Below, in pieces: positions 7,516 to 12,887 of a DNA stretch of 13,951 nucleotides (positions are counted from its first letter, which is position 1; each line of letters begins with the position of its first letter). The stretch spans positions 1-13,951 of the forward strand of contig CALBDV010000904.1 of assembly GCA_937927565.1 (NCBI GenBank), read 5' to 3'. Origin of the DNA: an uncultured Holophagales bacterium (GTDB lineage Bacteria; Acidobacteriota; Thermoanaerobaculia; UBA5066). Made by a program: the position numbers and the translations under genes. The notes under the pieces were generated by a model. The model was given only the letters and a program-made list of their open reading frames with translations, was not told where the DNA came from and made no database searches.

Positions 7516-9014
7516 TTCAGCCTCACGTCGCGAAGGTCGAGCTGACCGTCGGCCCGCGTCTCCCACTCGACTCCGGAGGTGACGGCCTGGCGGTCGTAGG
7601 TGACGACGAGCGGGATCCAGGGCAGGTCGTCGACGAGGCGCTTCATCGTTTGCTGGAGGAGGTCGCGCCGGGCGGCGGGATCGAGGGTCCTCCCGATCTC
7701 CTCCACGGCCGCGTCCATCTGCGCGGAGCCGTAGCCGCACGCGTGGCCCCGGGATCCACTCGAGTAGAAGTTCCCTTCGAAGAGCTCTCCCGCGTCGCCC
7801 GTGGCGCAGATCCAGCCCGAAAGGAAGAGATCGGCGTCGCAGGCCGTGGAACGGCGCCCGAACTCCTCGAAACCGACCTGTTCCTCGCGAACCGCGATAC
7901 CCGCGGACCCGAAGGCCGCGATGAGCTCGCGGCTGAGCGGGCCTCCGCCGGCCAGGGTGAGGAACCGCAGCGGCGCCTCCTGCCGGAATCCGGCCTCCTC
8001 GAGCAGCCGGCGTGCCGCTCCCGGGATGAACGCCGGGACCGACAGGCCGGGGTTGAACCCGATGATGGCAGGCGGGACGAACTGGCTGGCAGGGAAAGCC
8101 CCCTCGCCGGGGAGAGCGGAGACGAGACCGGGGTAGTCGATCGCTGCCCGAAGGGCCCGCCGGACGCGGACGTCGGAGAGGGGGTTCGAGACGCCCCCTG
8201 AGACTCGCAGGACGAGATAGTGGACGGCGAGCCCCGGGCGCTCGACGAGGCGGAACCGCTCGTCGTCGCGGTGGGCTGCCCAGGCCGCCCGGGTGGGGGA
8301 GAAGACGATCGCGGGGGAGAGGCGGAGGGCCTCGGTCCACATGGCGTCCTCACCCGGGACGACACGGAACACGGCCGCCTTCGTTACGGGTCGGCCGCCC
8401 CAGTAGCCGTCGTTCGCCTCTAGCCTCAGGGACTGACCCTTTCGCCACTCGGCGATCCGGTAGGGGCCCGTCCCCGAGGGGGCCTGGAAGAACGCCTCGT
8501 CCCCGAGGCGTTCGACGGTCGCCTTCGGCAGGATATAGATGAACGAGAGGACCGAGAGAAGTCCGGCTGGCCGCTCGGAGCGTACGTCGATCGTGAACGG
8601 ATCGACGACACGGACTTCGCTGATCGCCGACACGTACCGATGGATGTCCCGGTCCGGTCGGGCCTTGACACGGGCGATGGAGAAGGCGACGTCCTCCGCT
8701 GAAAACGGCGAGCCGTCCTGGAACTTCACCCCTTCCCGAAGCCGGAATCTCCAGACGGCGCCTTCCTGAATCTCCCAGGACGTCGCGAGTCCTGCCGTGA
8801 ACGCCATCTGCCGGTCGTACCGGACGAGCGGCTCGAAGACGTTCATTGCGATCGTGTCGGACACGAACTCGAACCTCTCGTTCGGGTCGAGCGTCGGGAC
8901 GTCGGACTCCCAGATGACGTGGAGCTCGGGGCCGCGGCTCTTCTCCCGGCACGCCGCGCTCGCCGTCAGCAACGACACGATCAACCCGATCAGAGCCGGG
9001 CGAGTCCTCCACAC
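7512..9014 (-). CDS. Family 5 solute-binding lipoprotein coupled to sensor kinase
   Basis: 500 residues. The signal peptide starts MWRTRPALIGLIVSLL and ends SAAC, with the lipid Cys at 22. Family marks are TLDPNE (41-46), NVFEPLV (58-64), EGVKFQDGSPFSAEDVAFS (94-112), the signature GTGPYRIAEW (181-190) then NDGYWGG (201-207), and DLPWIPLVV near the end. It is related over its whole length to the SBP at 2247-3770, including CATGDAGELFEG (403-414) opposite CPTGDASDLLEG. As there, the Asp used by DppA/OppA for the peptide amino group is replaced, here by Ala. The start is GTG at 9012-9014. No Shine-Dalgarno sequence precedes it, but a promoter lies directly upstream, so the message may be leaderless. 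It is the first gene of the operon SBP, kinase, regulator, EAL. With no transporter partners present, sensing is more likely than uptake. Confidence 0.9.
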   Translation of the reverse strand: MWRTRPALIGLIVSLLTASAACREKSRGPELHVIWESDVPTLDPNERFEFVSDTIAMNVFEPLVRYDRQMAFTAGLATSWEIQEGAVWRFRLREGVKFQDGSPFSAEDVAFSIARVKARPDRDIHRYVSAISEVRVVDPFTIDVRSERPAGLLSVLSFIYILPKATVERLGDEAFFQAPSGTGPYRIAEWRKGQSLRLEANDGYWGGRPVTKAAVFRVVPGEDAMWTEALRLSPAIVFSPTRAAWAAHRDDERFRLVERPGLAVHYLVLRVSGGVSNPLSDVRVRRALRAAIDYPGLVSALPGEGAFPASQFVPPAIIGFNPGLSVPAFIPGAARRLLEEAGFRQEAPLRFLTLAGGGPLSRELIAAFGSAGIAVREEQVGFEEFGRRSTACDADLFLSGWICATGDAGELFEGNFYSSGSRGHACGYGSAQMDAAVEEIGRTLDPAARRDLLQQTMKRLVDDLPWIPLVVTYDRQAVTSGVEWETRADGQLDLRDVRLK

Positions 9015-9020
9015 CCGACG

Positions 9021-9048
9021 ATGCTAACCCGTTCGGGCCATCTCGCAA
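9021..9048 (-). promoter_or_regulatory. Putative sigma70 promoter of the SBP-kinase operon, leaderless layout
   Basis: On the minus strand TTGCGA (9043-9048), a 16-bp spacer and TAGCAT (9021-9026) form a fair -35/-10 pair. Only six bases separate the -10 box from the GTG start, so the first transcribed base would fall at or next to the start codon. Confidence 0.4.
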
Positions 9049-9115
9049 CGGAAGAGTGGCGGGAATCGGGCGGGCGTGTTCTGCGTTCTACAGACGACAC
9101 CGGAGGTGCTCGATC

Positions 9116-10258
9116 ATGCCGAAGAAGCCGACCGCCGAAGACCTCCAGAACCTCCTTTCCCCGCGAGACGAGCCGTGCATCTCCGTGTTCCTGCCGCTTC
9201 CCAGGCACGGTCCCGACCTGGCGATGGCCCCGGTCCGGTTCCGGGCCCTCGTCCGTCAGGCCGAGGGCCTCCTGGGCGAGCGCTATGACGCCCGCCGCGT
9301 GAAGGAGCTCCTCGCGCCGCTCGCGGGTCTGGCGGAGGCGTCCGATGTCCTTGCCCCCGGGCCCGAAGGCCTGGCGGCATTCCGGGCCGAAGGGCTCTTC
9401 GAGGTCTACCGGCTCTGGCCCGCTCCTCCGGAGAGAGTCGTCGTTGCCGACAGCTTCCACGTCAAGCCGCTCCTGAAGTGCCTTCAGGATCGGCACCGCT
9501 ATTTCGTCCTCTCGCTCGGCTCCCGTCACGTCGCGCTCTTCGAGGGATCGGAGCGAGGTCTCGTCCCCCGGCTGGTCCCCGGCCTCCCGAGGCGGGCCGA
9601 AGGCTCCTCGGTCCAGGAGGCGGGAGGGCGAGGTGGTCCGTCTCGCGGCGGAGCCCGGTCCGCTGCGTCCGGGTCCGGGAAGGCGCCGGCCGAGAGCGAC
9701 GGGGGCCGCCGGGAAGAGCAGCTCCGACTCTTTCGGGCCGTCCTCGTGGCGCTGGGCGAAGTGCTCGACGATGGTGCGCCACTCATCGTGGCCGGAGCCG
9801 CCCCGCTGATGCCCGCTTTTCGAGAGGTGAGCGCCCGGGCCGGTCTTCACGCGGGATTCGTGGAGGGCGCCGTGGATGACGTCGGCACCGAACAGCTCCA
9901 CGAGAGGACTCTCCCCGAAGCCAGGAGGGCGCTGGACGCCCGTGACGAGGCCCTCGTCGCGGAGTTCCGGGGTCAGCTGGACCGGGGGCTTGCGGCCGAT
10001 ATCCTGACTCGGGTCGCGGAGGCAGCCGTCCTCGGACGGGTTCGGCGCCTTCTCGTCGCGGACGGTACTCCGCTCTTTGGCCGAGTGGACCGGACGACCG
10101 GCGAGGTGACCCTTCACGCTGGGCAGATGGGCCCACAGGACGACGACGTCCTGGACGACCTGGCCGAGATCGTCCTGGCGCGGGGGGGGGAGGTCATCGT
10201 CCTCGACCCGAAGAGAATGCCGGACGAGGCTGCTGCTGCGGCGACGTTTCGCTGGTGA
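9116..10258 (+). CDS. baeRF-like protein (bacterial archaeo-eukaryotic release factor fold)
   Basis: 380 residues, cytoplasmic, no signal or membrane segment. The pattern fits the bacterial eRF1-like (baeRF) families: an N-terminal PCISVFLPLPR (20-30), a middle part with ERVVVADSFHVKPLL (106-120) and RYFVLSLGSRHVALFEG (128-144), then PLIVAGAAPLMPAF (222-235), and a C-terminal part RRLLVADGTPLFG with DDDVLDDLAEIVLARGGEV and the ending AAATFRW. Residues about 160-200 are a Gly/Ser/Arg-rich low-complexity linker. Such proteins have been proposed, not shown, to act in ribosome rescue or translation stress. The start is the ATG at 9116, eight bases after GGAGGT (9102-9107). An ATG at 9056 in frame has no ribosome site and adds 20 residues of no character. 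A G9 run at 10182-10190 lies in the gene, but the frame after it still gives the expected C-terminus, so the reading looks right. Confidence 0.8.
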   Translation: MPKKPTAEDLQNLLSPRDEPCISVFLPLPRHGPDLAMAPVRFRALVRQAEGLLGERYDARRVKELLAPLAGLAEASDVLAPGPEGLAAFRAEGLFEVYRLWPAPPERVVVADSFHVKPLLKCLQDRHRYFVLSLGSRHVALFEGSERGLVPRLVPGLPRRAEGSSVQEAGGRGGPSRGGARSAASGSGKAPAESDGGRREEQLRLFRAVLVALGEVLDDGAPLIVAGAAPLMPAFREVSARAGLHAGFVEGAVDDVGTEQLHERTLPEARRALDARDEALVAEFRGQLDRGLAADILTRVAEAAVLGRVRRLLVADGTPLFGRVDRTTGEVTLHAGQMGPQDDDVLDDLAEIVLARGGEVIVLDPKRMPDEAAAAATFRW

Positions 10259-10264
10259 GGGCGT

Positions 10265-10309
10265 CGCCGCAGCGGCGGGGCTGGCATGATGGGGAGGCGC
10301 CAAGGCGCC
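10265..10309 (+). repeat. Two short GC hairpins between baeRF-like and hydrolase genes
   Basis: CGCCG-CAG-CGGCG (10265-10277) begins six bases after the stop codon, and GGCGCC-AA-GGCGCC (10296-10309) follows. Neither has a T-run, so they are more likely mRNA structure than full terminators. They may partly uncouple the two genes, which otherwise look like one transcript. The remaining gap holds the ribosome site GGAGGT at 10312-10317. Confidence 0.3.
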
Positions 10310-10322
10310 GTGGAGGTACCGA

Positions 10323-10916
10323 ATGGAGCTGCTGGACGCGGGGCGGAGCGTGCTCGTCGTCATCGACCTGCAGGGGAAGCTGATGGACGTGATCCACCGT
10401 CCCCGCATGGTCGTCGAATCGACCCTTCGGCTGATGACGCTGGCGGAGATGTTCGGCGTGCCGGTGATCCTGACCGAGCAGTACCCGAAAGGCCTCGGCC
10501 CGACCCACCCGGACGTGATGGCAGGGTTCGAGGCGCTCACGACCCCGAAGCGGTCGCTCGCCAAGACCTCTTTCGGATGCTGTGGCGAGCCGGCCTTTCT
10601 CCGGGCCCTGGACGAGCTGCGCCCCCGCCTCCGAACGGGAGCGCGACAGGTCGTCGTCGCCGGAATCGAGACTCACGTCTGCGTGATGCAGACGGTCCTC
10701 GAGCTGATCCACTGGGGAAACCAGGTTCACGTCTCGTGGGATGCGGTGAGCGGCCGCGGGGAGGAGTACCGTCGCCATGCGCTCGACCGGATGGCGGCGG
10801 CGGGCGCGGCGATCACGAACCACGAGTCGGTCGGCTTCGAGTGGGCTCGGGACAAGAACAACCCGCAGTTCAAGGCACTCTCGACCCTCCTGAAGGACGG
10901 CCAGCCGGCCGGATGA
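10323..10916 (+). CDS. Isochorismatase-family cysteine hydrolase
   Basis: 197 residues, the usual size of the family. The catalytic triad is visible: Asp15 in LVVIDLQ, Lys81 in SLAKTSFGCCGEP, and Cys120 in GIETHVCVMQT. The cis-peptide region fits VVVAGIETHV. TEQYPKGLGPTHP (51-63) and the C-terminal NHESVGFEWARD (166-177) are typical of the ISOC1/ISOC2-like and YcaC-like branch rather than of true isochorismatase or nicotinamidase, so the substrate is unknown. The start at 10323 has GGAGGT five bases before it. The gene follows the baeRF-like gene on the same strand and ends at a strong hairpin facing the convergent P-II gene. The two plus-strand genes may share a transcript. Confidence 0.9.
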   Translation: MELLDAGRSVLVVIDLQGKLMDVIHRPRMVVESTLRLMTLAEMFGVPVILTEQYPKGLGPTHPDVMAGFEALTTPKRSLAKTSFGCCGEPAFLRALDELRPRLRTGARQVVVAGIETHVCVMQTVLELIHWGNQVHVSWDAVSGRGEEYRRHALDRMAAAGAAITNHESVGFEWARDKNNPQFKALSTLLKDGQPAG

Positions 10917-10920
10917 GGAA

Positions 10921-10950
10921 CCGGGGAGCGGGCGTTCGCACGCTCCCCGG
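10921..10950. terminator. Bidirectional hairpin between convergent genes
   Basis: The arms CCGGGGAGCG (10921-10930) and CGCTCCCCGG (10941-10950) are a perfect 10-bp match with a 10-base loop. The hairpin lies between the stop codons of the hydrolase (plus) and the P-II gene (minus), where both transcripts need to end. No clear T-run is seen on either side, so it may stop transcripts only in part or protect 3' ends. Confidence 0.6.
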
Positions 10951-10964
10951 GCCGGACAGCCCCC

Positions 10965-11351
10965 TCAGACCGCCGTTGGCGTGCGGTCGGGGTGGGGTTC
11001 GACCCCGACGGGAGTGACGGCCGCCTGGTCGACCTCGCCGGTGCGGATCCGGACGATCCTCTCGACCGGAAGGACGAAGATCTTTCCGTCTCCGACCTCT
11101 CCGGTCCGGGCCGCCGCGGCGATGGCCGAGATCGTCGGCTCGACGAAGTGGTTGGAGACGCCGATCTCGAGGCGCACCTTCTCGGAAAGCTCCATCTTCA
11201 CCGTCGTGCCTCGATAGGTCTCCACGCGCTCCGTCTCACCTCCGTGTCCCTTTACGCGCGAGATCGTCAGGCCTTGGACGTCTGCCCGGAAGAGGGCTTC
11301 CAGAACGTCGTTCACCTTCTCGGGTCGGATGACGGCCACGACGAGCTTCAC
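10965..11351 (-). CDS. glnK: P-II family nitrogen regulator (GlnK-type, non-uridylylatable T-loop)
   Basis: 128 residues. A P-II core (1-112) with MKLVVAVIRPEKVNDVLEAL, B-loop ARTGEVGDGKIFVLPV (81-96, Lys90), and C-loop RIRTGE with Arg101 and Arg103, plus Lys58, all of which serve ATP and 2-oxoglutarate binding in the family. The T-loop reads GHGGETERVETYRGTTVKME (35-54). Tyr46 is kept, but position 51, the uridylylated Tyr of GlnB/GlnK, is Val, and position 39 is Glu instead of Gln. Control by GlnD-type uridylylation is therefore not expected. A 16-residue tail extends past the usual end. The GTG start overlaps the amtB stop (GTGA), so the two are coupled and the protein should gate the ammonium channel. 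The order amtB then glnK is reversed from E. coli. Confidence 0.93.
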   Translation of the reverse strand: MKLVVAVIRPEKVNDVLEALFRADVQGLTISRVKGHGGETERVETYRGTTVKMELSEKVRLEIGVSNHFVEPTISAIAAAARTGEVGDGKIFVLPVERIVRIRTGEVDQAAVTPVGVEPHPDRTPTAV

Positions 11352-12646
11352 GAACGCACCTCCGACGGGACGGCCGGCGTCACCGGGACGCGGGGCGACA
11401 GGGCCACGGGTTCGCGCAGGAGGAGGAGGGCTCCCTCACCCGAGGTGTAGGCCTCCTCTCCGTGCTGGCTGACGTCGAGGCCGAGCCCTTCGTCGCCCGG
11501 GTTTGCCCGAAGCGGAAGGAGCGCACCGATGGCCTTGAGCAGGACGAACGTGACGCCACCGCTCCACGCGACGGAGGCGAGGCAGGCGACGAGCTGGACG
11601 AGAAGCTGCCGAGGATTGCCGAAGAGGAGACCGTCGGCGGGGGAACCCCAGGAGGCCTGGGCGAGAACGCCGGTGAGCAGCGCGCCCACGAGCCCGCCGA
11701 GGCCGTGCGCAGCGACGACGTCGAGGGAGTCGTCGAGGCGGGTCCGGGCGCGCCAGACGATGGCGAAATAGGACGGGAAGGCAGCGATCGCGCCGAGCGC
11801 GAGCGCGGAGGCGGGGGAAACGAGGCCGGCCGCAGGAGTGATCGCGACGAGGCCGACCACGATGCCGGTCGCCGCTCCGACCGCCGTCGCCTTCCTGTTT
11901 CGTGCGAGGTCGAGGAGCGTCCAGACGAGGAGCGTGGCGCACGGGGCGAGGAAGCTGTTGACGAAGGCCAGCGCCGCCGCCTTGTTCGCCGCGAGCGCGC
12001 TGCCGCCATTGAAGCCGAACCAGCCGAACCAGAGCAGCCCGGCCCCGAGGATCGTAAAGGGGACGTTGTGGGGGAGCATCGCCTGGCGGGCGTAGTCCTT
12101 TCTCGGGCCGAGAACCATCGCCGCGACGAGCGCCGCGGCCCCCGCGTTGACGTGGACGACGGTTCCGCCGGCGAAGTCGAGGGCGCCCAGGGTCGCAAGG
12201 AAGCCGCCGCCCCAGACCCAGTGGGCGACCGGTGCGTAGACGAGGAGCGACCAGAGAGTGATGAACGCGAGGTAAGGTCCGAACCTCATCCGCTCCACGA
12301 TGGCGCCCGAGATGAGCGCGGCCGTGACGATGGCGAACGTTCCCTGGTACGCCATGAAGAGGAGGTGGGGGATCGTCGCTGCGGCGGGTCCCGGATCGAG
12401 ACCCACGCCGGCAAGGAACGCCCAGGACAGGCCGCCGACCGCCGGCGAGCCGGGAGCGAACGAAAGCGAGTAGCCGAGCAGCGCCCACGCGACGCCGACG
12501 AACCCGAGCGAGGAGACGCTCATCATCATCGTGTTCAGCGCGTTCTTCGACCGGACGAGCCCGCCGTAGAAGAAGGCCAGGGCCGGGGTCATGAGGAGGA
12601 CGAGGGCCGCCGAGAGGAGCATCCAGGCGGTGTCTGCGGCGTTCAT
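11348..12646 (-). CDS. amtB: Ammonium transporter (Amt/MEP/Rh family)
   Basis: 432 residues, inner membrane, with the usual 11 helices. The twin His of the pore are His165 in GTVVHVNAG and His314 in VVAAHGLGG. Phe104 in QGTFAIVTAALISG fits the Phe gate, Trp145 and Asp157 fit the recruitment and structural residues, and FFYGGLVRSKN (25-35) is the helix 1 signature. The cytoplasmic end has the P-II-contact pattern DEGLGLDVSQHGEEAY (384-399), followed by an extra tail of about 32 residues of unknown use. Of two in-frame ATGs, the one at 12644-12646 is chosen because GGAG (12654-12657) is seven bases away, whereas the ATG at 12650-12652 nearly touches it. Expression is probably driven by the sigma54 promoter at 12734-12749 under the upstream NifA-like activator, linking ammonium uptake to nitrogen status. 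Confidence 0.95.
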   Translation of the reverse strand: MNAADTAWMLLSAALVLLMTPALAFFYGGLVRSKNALNTMMMSVSSLGFVGVAWALLGYSLSFAPGSPAVGGLSWAFLAGVGLDPGPAAATIPHLLFMAYQGTFAIVTAALISGAIVERMRFGPYLAFITLWSLLVYAPVAHWVWGGGFLATLGALDFAGGTVVHVNAGAAALVAAMVLGPRKDYARQAMLPHNVPFTILGAGLLWFGWFGFNGGSALAANKAAALAFVNSFLAPCATLLVWTLLDLARNRKATAVGAATGIVVGLVAITPAAGLVSPASALALGAIAAFPSYFAIVWRARTRLDDSLDVVAAHGLGGLVGALLTGVLAQASWGSPADGLLFGNPRQLLVQLVACLASVAWSGGVTFVLLKAIGALLPLRANPGDEGLGLDVSQHGEEAYTSGEGALLLLREPVALSPRVPVTPAVPSEVRS

Positions 12647-12653
12647 CGGCATT

Positions 12654-12657
12654 CTCC
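12654..12657 (-). promoter_or_regulatory. Ribosome binding site that decides the amtB start
   Basis: GGAG on the minus strand lies seven bases from the second ATG (12644-12646) and one base from the first (12650-12652), so the second is the working start. Confidence 0.55.
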
Positions 12658-12733
12658 GCTGGCGGGAGCGGGTCGGGGACGTGGGGTCATGTGGCCTCCG
12701 TTCCGTTCGCCCTCTGGGCGTGCCCCCGCTGAT

Positions 12734-12749
12734 AGCAAGCGGCGTGCTT
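12734..12749 (-). promoter_or_regulatory. Sigma54 (-24/-12) promoter of amtB-glnK
   Basis: On the minus strand AAGCACG-CCGC-TTGCT differs from the consensus TGGCACG-N4-TTGCW only at its first two bases, one of which is the outer G of the GG pair. Transcription would start near 12723, giving a leader of about 77 nt. The same bases also form an inverted repeat (GCAAGC-N5-GCTTGC, 12735-12751), so an operator is an alternative reading. The activator gene directly upstream supports the promoter call. Confidence 0.6.
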
Positions 12750-12846
12750 GCCCGCGAAACGGAGAAGAGGTGTACGGAAACGACTTCTGCCGAAGGAGTT
12801 AGCGGCCGTTGAGGCCATCTCGAAGGCGGGCTCGGTTGTTACGAAA

Positions 12847-12874
12847 TTGTCGATGAAGTCAGAAAATCCGACAA
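12847..12874. promoter_or_regulatory. Candidate upstream activator site, inverted repeat TTGTCG-N16-CGACAA
   Basis: A perfect 6-base inverted repeat with arms 22 bp apart centre to centre, about two helical turns. It lies in the most AT-rich stretch of the window (about 12835-12880). Its centre is about 138 bp upstream of the predicted amtB start of transcription, a normal enhancer distance. It is not the classical NifA site TGT-N10-ACA. The remainder of the 12653-12887 gap shows no gene. Confidence 0.4.
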
Positions 12875-12887
12875 AACGGTCGAATCG

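Noticed and set aside
7516..8340. In-frame upstream extension of the kinase gene by about 275 residues
   Set aside because: It is Arg/Pro/Gly-rich, overlaps the well-supported SBP gene on the same strand in another frame, and the GTGA junction at 7512-7515 plus the membrane segment give a natural start.
8990..10564. Long minus-strand open frame opposite the baeRF-like and hydrolase genes
   Set aside because: It spans two genes with good ribosome sites and family motifs on the plus strand, and its own translation shows no domain.
12735..12751. Inverted repeat GCAAGC-N5-GCTTGC as a terminator of the NifA-like gene
   Set aside because: The stem is short, no T-run follows, and it lies more than 130 bp past the stop. 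The -24/-12 promoter reading explains it better.
11462..12802. Plus-strand open frame of about 446 residues opposite amtB
   Set aside because: Its highly charged Glu/Arg-rich translation is the usual mirror of a membrane protein gene. amtB motifs are complete on the other strand.
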